DNA of 64,000 bases from DATBAX01 sp963723765 (GCA_963723765.1 CAVRSD010000004.1:62001-126000), one strand, 5' to 3'. Shown: positions 47,719 to 57,812, counted from the stretch's first letter. A program made the numbers and translations. Notes: generated by a model not told the origin, from the sequence alone.

Positions 47719-50065
47719 CTAGGTACCGCTGGAACTCGCCTTGAGTTCTCCTTCGGGGGTTAACTCCTGCTCCTGATAGTACCGTTCGCCATATTTTCCT
47801 TGATACTCGTAGTAATAATGATAATCGGGTGAATTGAGATTCACTGCATTTAGCAACACGCCGCACACGCGTGCATTGACCTGCATCAGAATGTCGCGGG
47901 CACGCCGCAGAGCTTGTTTCGTGGTTTGCCCGGAGCGGATAACCAGAACCACCGCATCGGCGCGAGTAGACATGATGACGGCGTCAGTGACGGACAACGT
48001 CGGCGGTGTGTCCACCACAATGTGATCGTATTGCTCCCGCAATTTTGTGAGAACGTCCTTCATCTCAGCGGAAGCGAGTAGTTCCGCAGGATTCGGCGGG
48101 GGTGTTCCTGCCGGCAGCACAAACAAATTTGGCAGAATGGCCGACCGAATCGTGGCCTCCTGAAGGGTGATGGCGCCCGTCAAAACATTGCTGAGCCCGA
48201 CTTTTGGTCCCATGCCGAGCGTTTTGTGAATGCTGGGACGACGGAGATCGGCATCAATGAGCAGAACTCGCGTGCCCTTTTGCGCGAGCACAATCGCACA
48301 ATTGATACTGGTGGTGGTCTTGCCTTCCTCGGGAAGAGCACTGGTAATAAGGATTACTTTGGGTGGTGTCCCTAATGAGGTAAGAAGCAGGGAAGTACGC
48401 AAAGCGCGGTAAGCTTCCGCCATTTGCGATTGCGGCCGCGATTGGGTGATTAACTCTACCGCTTCCCGGGAGGCGGCGACAGTGAGCCGCTGCCGGGCGC
48501 TGGCCTCGGTACGAATGGAAGAACCCAGCGGGATCATGCCCAGAGAGGGCAGTCCCGAGAGGCTTTGTGCCTGTTCCGGCGTCCTTACAGTGTTGTCGAT
48601 GCTTTCCAACAGGAATGCCAGCCCGATGCCCGTGGTGAGGCCGAGTGCCAGCGCAAAAGCAAGATTCCGCGGAAGGTTTGGCTCCGATGGTGCCGTTGGC
48701 ACACGAGCTATATCGACTGGCCGGACATTGTTTGACCGAAGCCCCGCACTAACTCCAGCTTCTTTCAGTTTTTCCAGCAATCCCTCATACAGCGCGCGAT
48801 TGCTCTCGACGTCGCGTTTGAGCAAGCTATATTCAATGGCGCTCTCATTGAGCTGGTTGGCCTCTTGTTTTTGTTTTTCCAAAGCCGCGTGCAACATGCT
48901 TTCATGCTGCACTGCCGCGAGATAGTCGCCCCGCAAACGGCCGCGCGATCTTTCGTATTTCAATTTGAATCTGCGCGTCAATTTCCTTGAGCTGACTATT
49001 GAGCTGGGCCAATTTTGGATAGGACGGGCCGAATTGAGTACTCAGTTGGGCCACTTGGATTTTCAGGTCGGCGTCCTGCTCGCGCAGTTTATCCAGCAAG
49101 GAAGACGCGTTAGTGGAACCTTTGGCTTCACTCTCCACGCTGGAGGCCGACGCCACCGAGTCCGGATCGCCGGATTGCACAAGACGATAAACCGACTCTT
49201 TTTCCATCCGGGCCGATTCCGCGGTAGTGAGTTCCTTGTTGAGCTCATCCAGCTTTTGTGTCGTGATGTTCTGCTTTTCGTCGATACCCAGAATCTCGTG
49301 CGCCTTCTGATATTGGACCAGCTTTTCCTGAGAAGTTTCGACCTTCATCTGCAGGTCCACCAACTGTTTGGAAAGCCAGTCAGAAGTTTGCATGGTGGAC
49401 TCAAACCGCGTCTTGAAATTTTGTTCTACGTAAGTGCTCACCAGGGTATTCACCACCCGGGCGGTCAGGTTCTTGTCCGGACTGCGAAAATGAATATCAA
49501 TAATGCGCGTATTGGCTTCCAGCGTGACTCTCAGGTCTCCTTTGAAAGCATCAAGAGCTTCTGTGGTTCGAGGAGAATCTGGTTGAAGTACATCAGTGGT
49601 CAGCCCCACAGTTCCGGGTGCGGGAGTTTTTCCGTTGCCGCCGAATTGCGGCTGCTGGTCGAGGTTCAATTGCCGAATGACCTGCAGGGCCAGCAAATCG
49701 CTGCGCAGAATCCGCACTTCGGTGTCCAGGTCAGTCGGATCGTAGTAGTCCATGCCGGCGTTATTGGAGTCCCTGAAATTGAGTACGGGATCCGGTTTGT
49801 TGATTGCAATACTGCCGACTGCCTCGTAGATGGGCGTACTCCGGAGAGTAGCAATGAGAACTGCGCCGAAAATTAAAACGATACAACTGAGAATGGCCCA
49901 CTTGTGCTTTACAAGAATCCGCAGATATTCGCGCACCACCGATTCTTGCGAAGGGAGTAAAGGATAACCGCCAAGTCCCGCTTGCCGATTGAACTCGGAC
50001 GGGAAACCGGAGGGAATCTCTCGGAGAAACTGTCCGTTGGTTTGAATCAGGGGGCCCGAATCCAT
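47719..50065 (-). CDS. Wzc-like polysaccharide co-polymerase / BY tyrosine autokinase (one frameshift)
   Basis: Start ATG 50065 (GGAG upstream). Wzz-type domain with span KWAILSCIVLIFGAVLIATL, a long coiled-coil periplasmic part, then one frame change near 48950 leading to GNVR region LKEAGVSAGLRSNNVRPVDI and kinase domain: Walker A ALPEEGKTTTS, Walker A' LLIDADLRRPS, Walker B HIVVDTPPTLS. C-terminal tyrosine cluster YHYYYEYQGKYGERYYQ is the autophosphorylation site. About 781 codons after repair. Controls chain length and export of the surface polysaccharide. The shift sits between the coiled coil and the second membrane segment; probably sequence error, less likely a split system. Confidence 0.85.
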
Positions 50066-50375
50066 CCTTACTCCTCTAAAACTCAACCCGCAACAAGCAG
50101 AAAAATTAAGACCACGCCCGCTCGCGAGCGTAACCATACCGCAAACATGTATCTCACCACTTATTGCTCAATGAGTGGTGCAAATTCTAAAGCGGCATCG
50201 AAACAGTAAACTCGTCTGAATGTTGCTGGTTTTAGGGCATTAACGTAAGTATCGGGCAGATGTGGCTTTCAATATCCGTTATACTTGGCGCTAACTGAAT
50301 CCCTTTTCGTAGCTGAAGAGGATAATCCAATACGGTCGTAATGCAGGTTGAAGTCATTCTGGGAGAGGCACACAA
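50066..50375. other. 310-base divergent promoter region between export and pse operons
   Basis: No gene, RNA or clear repeat. The promoters of the minus-strand Wzc operon and the plus-strand pse operon must lie here. ttatact at about 50279-50285 is a possible -10 box for pseB but I see no convincing -35. gggagagg before GTG 50376 serves as ribosome-binding site. Confidence 0.45.
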
Positions 50376-51401
50376 GTGAATTGGGCTGAACAAGTTGTGC
50401 TCGTAACCGGTGGCACAGGGTCATTTGGCAAGAAGTTCGTCGAACTCATGTTGCGCGAATACCATCCCCAGAAGCTCATAGTTTTCAGCCGCGACGAACT
50501 CAAGCAGCATGATATGCGGGCAGGCGGTCTCGATCATCCGAGCTTGCGGTATTTTCTTGGAGATGTGCGGGACCCGCAGCGCCTGGAGCGCGCTTTTTCC
50601 GGGGTCACGGTGGTGGTCCATGCTGCCGCGCTCAAGCAAGTGCCGGCTTGTGAATACAATCCGTTCGAGGCCATCCAGACCAATATTATGGGTGGCCGAA
50701 ATGTGATTGACGCCGCGATTGACCAGGGCGTGCGGCGTATTCTCGCTCTCAGCACTGACAAAGCGGTCAACCCCATCAATATTTACGGCGCGACCAAACT
50801 TTGCGCCGAGAAAATGTTCGTCCAGGCCAATGCCTACGCGGGAGCGCGAGACACTCGGTTCAGTTGTGCCCGCTACGGAAACGTCGTCGGCAGCCGCGGC
50901 AGTGTCATCCCGATGTTTATGGAGCAACGCAAGCGCGGCAAGGTCACCATCACTGATCCGCGCATGACCCGGTTCTGGATCACTCTCGATCAAGGGGTTC
51001 GGTTCGTAGTCCGCTGCATCGAGCAGATGCATGGCGGCGAGATTTTTGTTCCCAAAATTCCCAGCATGAAATTAGTGGAGATGGCGGAGGCCGTCGCTCC
51101 CGGCTGTGAAATCGAATGCATTGGTATCCGCCCCGGCGAAAAGCTCCATGAAGTATTGCTGGCCGAGGACGAAGCGCGCAACGCGGTCGAGACCGAAGAC
51201 ATGTTTGTGGTGCAGCCCGCACACTCCTGGTGGCACAAGGAAAACTGGTCCCAGGCAAAAGCGCTACCGGAAGGCTTCCGCTACACCAGCGATACGAACC
51301 CGCAATGGATGACGGCCGAGGATCTTTATAAGCTGGTCGAAGGGTGCGCTCCGAATTTGACGGTGCTGCCGCGAGAAGAAAAAATCCGTGCGCGGGCTTG
51401 A
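50376..51401 (+). CDS. pseB: UDP-N-acetylglucosamine 4,6-dehydratase (inverting), PseB
   Basis: 341 residues, GTG start. Rossmann SDR: VLVTGGTGSFGKKFVELMLR (nucleotide loop), IVFSRDELKQHDMR, FLGDVRDPQRLERAF, HAAALKQVPACEYNPFEAIQ, ALSTDKAVNPINIYGATKLC (with Tyr-x3-Lys), RYGNVVGSRGSVIPMF and the C-terminal IRPGEKLHEVL. It makes UDP-4-keto-6-deoxy-L-AltNAc-type sugar, first step to pseudaminic acid. First gene of the plus-strand operon; pseC follows after 7 bases. Confidence 0.92.
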   Translation: MNWAEQVVLVTGGTGSFGKKFVELMLREYHPQKLIVFSRDELKQHDMRAGGLDHPSLRYFLGDVRDPQRLERAFSGVTVVVHAAALKQVPACEYNPFEAIQTNIMGGRNVIDAAIDQGVRRILALSTDKAVNPINIYGATKLCAEKMFVQANAYAGARDTRFSCARYGNVVGSRGSVIPMFMEQRKRGKVTITDPRMTRFWITLDQGVRFVVRCIEQMHGGEIFVPKIPSMKLVEMAEAVAPGCEIECIGIRPGEKLHEVLLAEDEARNAVETEDMFVVQPAHSWWHKENWSQAKALPEGFRYTSDTNPQWMTAEDLYKLVEGCAPNLTVLPREEKIRARA

Positions 51402-51408
51402 AGGGAGT

Positions 51409-52620
51409 ATGACGGCAACTCCGACAAGCAGGGAAGCGCTGGCGGTCGAAGGCGGAACTCCCGTCCGGAAAATTCTCCTGCCCTATGGACGGCAATCCAT
51501 TGACGAAGCCGATATTCAGGCGGTGGTTGACACACTGCGCTCGGATTGGCTGACGACCGGCCCCAAGATTGTAGAATTCGAGGAAGCGCTCGCCTCATGG
51601 GTGGGTGCGAAGTATGCGGTTAGTTTCAGCTCGGGAACGGCTGCATTGCATGGTGCCGCCTTTGCAGCCGGCTTGAAACCTGGCGACGAAGCGATTACCT
51701 CTCCCCTCACTTTTGCCGCCACCGCGAATTGTATTTTGTATCAGGGCGCGACTCCTGTCTTCGCCGACGTGCGTCCCGATACTCTGAATCTTGATCCCGC
51801 TCAAGCCGCTTCCCGTGTTACCTCGCGAACCAAGGCGATTCTGCCCGTCGATTACGCCGGTCATCCGGCGGATTTGGAGTTGATTCTGGAGGTAGCGGAA
51901 CGCCATAACCTGGTCGTGGTTGAGGATGCTTGCCATGCCTTAGGTGCGGAATATCGCGGACGCAAGGTGGGTAGCATCGCGCATATGACCGTTTTCAGTT
52001 TTCATCCCGTGAAGCACCTGACTACCGGCGAAGGGGGGATGGTCACGACTGACAATCCGGAATTTGCCGAAACCCTCCGCCGGTTTCGCAACCATGGAAT
52101 CAGCAGTGACGCGCGGCAGCGGCAGCGCGACGGCCAGTCGCACTATGAAATGGTACTTTTAGGCTACAACTATCGCTTGACGGATATTGCTTGTGCTTTG
52201 GGACTGCAACAGCTCACCAAGCTGGAGCAGAATTTGGCGCGACGCAGACAGATTGCATCGCGATATGATGCTGCATTCCGTGACATGCCCGGTGTGCTTC
52301 CGCCAAGCGTATGTAACGACGTGAATCCGGCCTGGCACTTATATCCGGTCCGGTTGGAGTTGGAGAAAATTTCCGCGGATAGAGAACGAGTGGTTCGTGC
52401 GCTGCGTGCAGAAAATATCGGAGTGAATGTGCACTACATTCCGGTTCACCTTCATCCGTACTATCGCGATCGTTTTGGTTTCAGCGAGGGTGAGTATCCC
52501 GTGGCGGAGAACGCGTATAAACGTCTGATCAGCCTGCCCATGTTCCACGGAATGAGCGACGACGATATCGAAGATGTGATTCGTGCAGTGGAGAAAGTGC
52601 TGGCGTGTTTTTCCGCGTAA
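51409..52620 (+). CDS. pseC: UDP-4-keto sugar aminotransferase, PseC
   Basis: 403 residues from ATG 51409 (aagggag upstream). DegT/DnrJ/EryC1-type PLP enzyme: WVGAKYAVSFSSGTAALHGA, ITSPLTFAATANCILYQGAT, VVVEDACHALGAEYRG and the PLP lysine in SFHPVKHLTTGEGGM; NYRLTDIACALGLQQL and LHPYYRDRFGFSEGEYP. Adds the 4-amino group to the PseB product. The context (pseB just before) separates it from other aminotransferases of this family. Confidence 0.92.
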   Translation: MTATPTSREALAVEGGTPVRKILLPYGRQSIDEADIQAVVDTLRSDWLTTGPKIVEFEEALASWVGAKYAVSFSSGTAALHGAAFAAGLKPGDEAITSPLTFAATANCILYQGATPVFADVRPDTLNLDPAQAASRVTSRTKAILPVDYAGHPADLELILEVAERHNLVVVEDACHALGAEYRGRKVGSIAHMTVFSFHPVKHLTTGEGGMVTTDNPEFAETLRRFRNHGISSDARQRQRDGQSHYEMVLLGYNYRLTDIACALGLQQLTKLEQNLARRRQIASRYDAAFRDMPGVLPPSVCNDVNPAWHLYPVRLELEKISADRERVVRALRAENIGVNVHYIPVHLHPYYRDRFGFSEGEYPVAENAYKRLISLPMFHGMSDDDIEDVIRAVEKVLACFSA

Positions 52621-52657
52621 ACGTTTTCTGTCTCGGATTGTTGCCGGGGGATGAGAT

Positions 52658-53383
52658 ATGAAGACTGCCGCCATCGTTCAGGCCCGAATGGGCAGTAGCC
52701 GTTTGCCCGGAAAGGTACTGATGGACCTTGGGGGAAGAACGGTCTTGGAACGGGTTGTCCGGCGATTGCGCCGCTCTACATTGCTGGATGAGATCATCGT
52801 GGCTACAACCCACTCTGTCCAGGACGATGCTATCGTCAGCGAATGCCAGCGTCTGGCTGTCAGTTATTTTCGTGGCTCTGAAGATGACGTCCTGGATCGT
52901 TACTACCAGGCGGCGCAAGTTTGTAAGGCGGACGTCCTGGTTCGCATTACTTCTGATTGCCCTTTGATCGATCCCGGACTTATCGACGAAACCATTCGAA
53001 CTTTTCATGATGAGCGGGCAGATTACGCCAATAATACGGGCGCGCATACCTACCCGCGCGGATTGGACACGGAGGTTTTCTCGCATTCCGCGTTGGATCG
53101 GGCCTGGACGGAAGCCACCAAGCCCTATGAGAGAGAACATGTGACGCCGTATTTCTATGAACATCCCGAGTTTTTCCATATTGCGTCAATGGACGGATCC
53201 ACGGATTACGGCCGGTACCGGTGGACACTCGACACGCCTGAAGACCTGGAGCTGATTCGCGCGATCTATCTTAGATTTGCCAACGAGGATGATTTCGGGT
53301 GGCACCAAGCCATTGCACTCATGGAAGACGAGCCGGATCTCGTGGAATTAAACTCACACGTATTACAGAAATCACTTCATTAA
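52658..53383 (+). CDS. pseF: pseudaminic acid cytidylyltransferase-type enzyme, PseF
   Basis: 241 residues. SpsF/NeuA-like nucleotidyltransferase: IVQARMGSSRLPGKVLMDLG, GRTVLERVVRRLRRS, DDVLDRYYQAAQVCKADVLV, RITSDCPLIDPGLIDETI, YGRYRWTLDTPEDLELI. Activates pseudaminic acid with CTP in the last cytosolic step. Neighbours pseBC and pseGH make the assignment firm. Confidence 0.88.
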   Translation: MKTAAIVQARMGSSRLPGKVLMDLGGRTVLERVVRRLRRSTLLDEIIVATTHSVQDDAIVSECQRLAVSYFRGSEDDVLDRYYQAAQVCKADVLVRITSDCPLIDPGLIDETIRTFHDERADYANNTGAHTYPRGLDTEVFSHSALDRAWTEATKPYEREHVTPYFYEHPEFFHIASMDGSTDYGRYRWTLDTPEDLELIRAIYLRFANEDDFGWHQAIALMEDEPDLVELNSHVLQKSLH

Positions 53384-53388
53384 GACTG

Positions 53389-54897
53389 ATGACACTTCGT
53401 ACTCTCATCATTCGCGCCGATGCCAGCATCGCCATGGGGACTGGTCACGTGATGCGTTGTCTTGCCCTGGCTCAAGCCTGGCAGGACGATGGCGGGAATG
53501 CTGTATTTGCCATGGCGCAATCAACCCCGGCCATTGACGATCACCTTCGTTCCGAACAAGTTGAGATTGTGCAATTGAAATCGGGCGTGGGCAGTGCGCG
53601 GAATGTCAGGCAAGTGTTAGACCTGGCGCGGGATCGAGATGCTGAGTGGATCATGGTGGATGGTTATCAATTTGATGCCAAGTACCAGCGTAGTCTGAAG
53701 GCAGCCGGGCTGAAAGTTTTGTTCGTGGACGATACCGGCCAATGCGAACACTATTATGCCGACCTCATATTGAACCAGAATGCCCATGCCAACGAAAAGA
53801 TGTACGGAAACCGCGAGGCGTACACCAGACTCTTGCTGGGTCCACGCTACGCCATGCTTCGGCGCGAATTCAAGTCATGGCGGCGCTGGAAGCGCGAGGT
53901 TCCTAAAGCCGCAACCAAAATCCTGGTGACGATTGGGGGGAGTGATCCAGATGGATTGACCCTCCGACTGGTTGAAGCGCTGCCGAAAATTTGTGCTCGC
54001 GGCATTGAGGCGACGATCGTTGTGGGTGGCAGTAACCCTAGCATGACGAAGCTGCGGCAAGCGGTTGCCGGAATGGGCGCGAGTATTCATCTCGTGAGCA
54101 ATGCGGGTAATATGCCGGAACTCATGGCGCAATCCGACATAGCCGTTATTTGCGGAGGCGGCACCGCATGGGAACTTCTGTACATGGGTTGCGCGATTAT
54201 GAGCTATGCTCGGGACACCGTGCAGGAGCAAATTCTCCAAGAGTTAAGTGTGATCGGGGCCGCTCGTAGTCTAGGTGCGGTCGATGCTTTTCAGGAGACC
54301 ACACTCGCGCGTGCGATCGAAGAACTGCTTCTGCCAACGGGACGCAGAGAAGCAATGGCCCGATTGGGCAGAAAATTGGTGGATGGTAAAGGAACGAGCC
54401 GTGTGCTCCAGGTTCTGAGCCAGGAAGGCCCGAAGATAAGTCCTGTACTCAGCATGACACTGGTCAAGGCCAGGGAGCGGGACGCATTTCTGAAAATGGC
54501 AGAACAACACTTTCGTGAGCTGAACCGCGAGTTCACGCCAGACCATGACTGGAAGACTTCGTACTTCGAAAATATTCAAAAAGATCCGAAGTATTCTTTG
54601 CAATGGATTATCGCAGACGGGCACCACGCAGGGTTCATTCTCTTTGGTTCGGAGAAGCACCGCTTTCTGCCGCGTAAAACAGGGGTGATCCTGGAACTCT
54701 ATGTAATTCCGGAAGAGCGAAGGAGAGGGATTGCTCGTACCATTGCGGAACAGGTTATTTGCGAAATGCGGAAGGCCTGTCCGTCGAAGATCCAGCTGGA
54801 AGTCGTGGAGGGCAATACGGGGGCTGTCAAACTTTGGAAATCCATGGGGTTCCAGAAAGTTACCGAGCGTTTTGTTCTAGCCGAGAGAACCAAATAA
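53389..54897 (+). CDS. pseG: bifunctional UDP-sugar hydrolase PseG fused to GNAT acetyltransferase (PseH-like)
   Basis: 502 residues from ATG 53389. Residues 1-345 are PseG: IRADASIAMGTGHVMRCLAL, WIMVDGYQFDAKYQRSLKAA, VDDTGQCEHYYADLILNQNA, VTIGGSDPDGLTL and ICGGGTAWELLYMGCAIM, removing UDP from the trideoxy-altrose intermediate. Residues about 350-502 form a GNAT domain (LVKARERDAFLKMAEQHFRE, LELYVIPEERRRGIARTIAE, VVEGNTGAVKLWKSMGFQKV), which could perform the PseH N-acetylation. Separate genes are the rule in Campylobacter and Helicobacter. No standalone pseH is present in the window. Confidence 0.85.
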   Translation: MTLRTLIIRADASIAMGTGHVMRCLALAQAWQDDGGNAVFAMAQSTPAIDDHLRSEQVEIVQLKSGVGSARNVRQVLDLARDRDAEWIMVDGYQFDAKYQRSLKAAGLKVLFVDDTGQCEHYYADLILNQNAHANEKMYGNREAYTRLLLGPRYAMLRREFKSWRRWKREVPKAATKILVTIGGSDPDGLTLRLVEALPKICARGIEATIVVGGSNPSMTKLRQAVAGMGASIHLVSNAGNMPELMAQSDIAVICGGGTAWELLYMGCAIMSYARDTVQEQILQELSVIGAARSLGAVDAFQETTLARAIEELLLPTGRREAMARLGRKLVDGKGTSRVLQVLSQEGPKISPVLSMTLVKARERDAFLKMAEQHFRELNREFTPDHDWKTSYFENIQKDPKYSLQWIIADGHHAGFILFGSEKHRFLPRKTGVILELYVIPEERRRGIARTIAEQVICEMRKACPSKIQLEVVEGNTGAVKLWKSMGFQKVTERFVLAERTK

Positions 54898-54901
54898 CCA
54901 C

Positions 54902-55654
54902 GTGAAGATCGCCATCTCTCAGCCGACATACCTGCCTTGGTTAGGTTACTTTGACCTGATCGATCAGGTGGATGTGTTTGTGCTGCTGGACAACGTGCAA
55001 TTCGAGAAACAATCCTGGCAGCAACGTAATCGCATCAAGACCCCAGCCGGGCTGCAATGGCTTACTGTTCCGGTGATGTTCCGCGGTCGATTTGGCCAAC
55101 TGATCAGGGACGTCGAAATCCGCGACGCTGAATTCTGGCGGAACCATCTGCGCGCCATCGAATTGAACTACCGCCGTTCACTTTTTTTTGATCGCTATTT
55201 CGAGGAACTGAGCTCCCGTTTAAAATACACGCCGGGTGGCCTCCTCGCCGAGCTGAATGGCCGACTGCTTGAATGGTTTATGAGCGTGCTGGGAATTCAA
55301 ACTCGAGTAGTCGTCTCTTCCCACTTGCAACAGGCAGGCAGGCGAACCGAGTTGTTGGCAAACATTTGTGCCTCGCTGGGGGCCGATCAATACATCTCCC
55401 CCCTGGGATCTGCGGGGTACTTGCTGGAAGAAGGTAACATGTTGCTCGATAAGGGGGTTGGATTTGTTTTTCAGCACTATGAGCATCCTGAGTACTGCCA
55501 GTTGTTTCCGCCGTTCCTGCCTTATGCCTCCATACTCGATTTGATTTTCAACGAGGGTGAGCGCTCGCTCGAAATCCTGCGTAGCGGACGACGCGCCTCC
55601 TTTTCCGAGCACCAGGTCCTAGAGCAGACCTGCGCCAAGCCGAGAGCCTCGTGA
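54902..55654 (+). CDS. wbqC: WbqC-family protein
   Basis: 250 residues, GTG start 4 bases after pseG-H. MKIAISQPTYLPWLGYFDLI, DVFVLLDNVQFEKQSWQQRN, RTELLANICASLGADQYISP and FQHYEHPEYCQLFPPFLPYA are characteristic of WbqC proteins found in O-antigen and sialic/pseudaminic acid loci. The biochemical role is unsettled; some are predicted to be glycan-modifying. It ends overlapping pseI by GTGA. Confidence 0.85.
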   Translation: MKIAISQPTYLPWLGYFDLIDQVDVFVLLDNVQFEKQSWQQRNRIKTPAGLQWLTVPVMFRGRFGQLIRDVEIRDAEFWRNHLRAIELNYRRSLFFDRYFEELSSRLKYTPGGLLAELNGRLLEWFMSVLGIQTRVVVSSHLQQAGRRTELLANICASLGADQYISPLGSAGYLLEEGNMLLDKGVGFVFQHYEHPEYCQLFPPFLPYASILDLIFNEGERSLEILRSGRRASFSEHQVLEQTCAKPRAS

Positions 55655-56709
55655 CGTCCAATCTAAAAATCGGCGAGCGGACAATTGGCCCTGGGCACCC
55701 GGTATATGTAGTGGCCGAACTCTCTGCAAATCATCATCAGGAATTTGAACAAGCGGTGCGGATTCTGCACGCTGCCAAGGCAGTTGGCGCCGATGCGGTC
55801 AAGCTGCAGACCTATACTCCGGACACCATTACGATTCGCAGCGACCAGGAATATTTCCGAATCGGTGGTGGCACGCTTTGGGATGGGCGCACTCTTTACG
55901 ATCTATACGGCGAGGCCCACACTGCCTGGGATTGGCAGCCTAAGCTAAAACAGGTGGCGGACGATCTTGAGCTCGATTTGTTTTCCTCGCCTTTCGATTC
56001 CACTGCGGTGGATTTCCTCGAAGGAATGGGGGTGCCAGCATATAAGCTTGCATCTTGTGAGCTCGTAGATATTGGCCTTATCCAGAAAATGGCGAGGACC
56101 GGCAAACCGCTGATAATTTCTACGGGCATGGCGACGGTCGAGGAAATCGAGGAAGCCCTGAATACCGCAAGGGATGAAGGTTGCACGGAAATCGCATTGC
56201 TCAAGTGCACCAGTTCCTACCCCGCCTTACCCGATGAAATGAATCTGCGGACGATTCCGGAACTGGCGCGCAGATTCCAGGTACCCGTGGGTCTATCCGA
56301 CCACACTACCGGCATTGCAGTTCCAGTGGTGGCGGTCGCGCTGGGAGCTTGCATCATTGAAAAGCACATCACTCTGTCGCGCTCCCTGCAAGGCCCAGAC
56401 AGCGCATTTTCGCTCGAACCTCAGGAATTCAAGGCCATGGTCGATGCCGTACGCATTGCAGAAAAAGCTTTGGGAGAAGTCCAGTTCGGAGTCGGTCCGC
56501 GGGAAGAAAGTACGCGGGTATTCCGGCGTTCGCTGTTCATCGTCGAGGATGTGAGGCAGGGACAGACGCTTACCTCCGACAATGTACGTTCGATCCGGCC
56601 TGGACATGGATTACACACGCGGCATTTACCAGAAGTAATTGGCAAGCGTGCCGCGCGGGACATTGAGCGTGGGACCCCGATGACCTGGGACCTGATTGAC
56701 AAGCAATGA
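55651..56709 (+). CDS. pseI: pseudaminic acid synthase, PseI
   Basis: 352 residues, GTG start. NeuB-family barrel: VYVVAELSANHHQEFEQAVR, AVKLQTYTPDTITIRSDQE, FSSPFDSTAVDFLEGMGVPA, KLASCELVDIGLIQKMARTG, LSDHTTGIAVPVVAVALGAC, IEKHITLSRSLQGPDSAFSL; C-terminal SAF domain (RSLFIVEDVRQGQTLTSDNV...HLPEVIGKRAARDI). Condenses the trideoxy sugar with phosphoenolpyruvate. Confidence 0.94.
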   Translation: MTSNLKIGERTIGPGHPVYVVAELSANHHQEFEQAVRILHAAKAVGADAVKLQTYTPDTITIRSDQEYFRIGGGTLWDGRTLYDLYGEAHTAWDWQPKLKQVADDLELDLFSSPFDSTAVDFLEGMGVPAYKLASCELVDIGLIQKMARTGKPLIISTGMATVEEIEEALNTARDEGCTEIALLKCTSSYPALPDEMNLRTIPELARRFQVPVGLSDHTTGIAVPVVAVALGACIIEKHITLSRSLQGPDSAFSLEPQEFKAMVDAVRIAEKALGEVQFGVGPREESTRVFRRSLFIVEDVRQGQTLTSDNVRSIRPGHGLHTRHLPEVIGKRAARDIERGTPMTWDLIDKQ

Positions 56710-57794
56710 GGCTGGTCAGCCCATTGCTGAAGCATATTGTTTATCCAAGCCTGGCGAAAACTGGATATTTGCGTCGCCATGCTGGCGCAGGACTCGCCAT
56801 TGTCACTTATCACGGCCTTCAGCCCGCCGGATACAACGAGATCGATTCCGCACTGGACGGGGCCCTGGTAAGTGCGGAGTCCTTTCGCCGGCAACTTCAT
56901 CTCCTGAAAACTCGATACAACGTTATTTCTCCGGAGGAGTTTTTCCTCTGGTGTGAGTCAAAGCAGCCTTTGCCTCCGCGTTCCGTACTGCTGACTTGCG
57001 ATGATGGCCTGCAGAACACACTGACCGACATGCTGCCAATTCTTCTGGAGCTGGGCTTGTCCTGTCTATTCTTTGTCACTGGCGCTTCGCTCGGTGAAAA
57101 GGCTTCAATACTATGGTATGAGGAGCTTTATTTATTGTTCCTTGCAGCAGGAGATTCGTTCACCCTGGAATGGATGGATGAGGGTATGCGAATTTCTGTC
57201 GCGACACGGCAGGAGAAGCGAGGCAAATGGTGGGAATTGGTCAAAAAGCTCTCTCAGTTCGATCAACACAGACGCATGGAGCTGATTGATCGAATCAGAG
57301 AGCAGCTTGGCATTTCCGTGGAATGGGTTTCGAGATACAGTGACGATCCGATTCTTCGTCGGCGGTTTCTTATGTTGAACCTGGCTGAGCTGCGGCAACT
57401 GGCGACCAGTGGCATGAGCATCGGTGCCCACACACTGTCTCACCCCATGTTGTCGCAGGCACCAGAAGAATTGGCGTGGAGCGAAATTCATGAGAGCCGG
57501 TGCAATCTCGAGCAGGCTTTGGATCGCCCGATTTGGGCGCTGGCATATCCCTTTGGGGATGCTGGTTCAGTCACTGATCGGGAGCAAGGAATGGCCAAAC
57601 GTGCCGGGTATAAGTGTGCGTTCCTCAATTTTGGCGGCGGCTTGGGTGCGGGAAACCCGCCGTTTGCGTTGCCACGCGTGCATGTCACCGCTGACATGGA
57701 TCTGTCAGAATTCGAAGCGCATGTTTCGGGAGTTCATCGAATGCTGCGGCAACATTTTTTTCGGAAAGACTTCCTCGCAGCCACTGCTATTTAG
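56706..57794 (+). CDS. polysaccharide deacetylase (NodB domain, CE4)
   Basis: 362 residues, ATG overlapping pseI by ATGA. Metal motif 1 LLTCDDGLQNTLTDML (T-x-D-D-G), LSCLFFVTGASLGEKASILW, motif 2 IGAHTLSHPMLSQAP (H-x3-H), then DRPIWALAYPFGDAGSV. Removes acetyl groups from N-acetyl sugars in the growing polymer. An insertion of about 70 residues between motifs is unusual in length. No signal peptide. Confidence 0.86.
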   Translation: MRLVSPLLKHIVYPSLAKTGYLRRHAGAGLAIVTYHGLQPAGYNEIDSALDGALVSAESFRRQLHLLKTRYNVISPEEFFLWCESKQPLPPRSVLLTCDDGLQNTLTDMLPILLELGLSCLFFVTGASLGEKASILWYEELYLLFLAAGDSFTLEWMDEGMRISVATRQEKRGKWWELVKKLSQFDQHRRMELIDRIREQLGISVEWVSRYSDDPILRRRFLMLNLAELRQLATSGMSIGAHTLSHPMLSQAPEELAWSEIHESRCNLEQALDRPIWALAYPFGDAGSVTDREQGMAKRAGYKCAFLNFGGGLGAGNPPFALPRVHVTADMDLSEFEAHVSGVHRMLRQHFFRKDFLAATAI

Positions 57795-57812
57795 ACCAAG
57801 CGACTTCACTAT

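Noticed and set aside
48930..48960. Programmed ribosomal frameshift in the Wzc-like gene
   Set aside because: I see no slippery heptamer or strong downstream structure; other genes in the window show similar simple indels.
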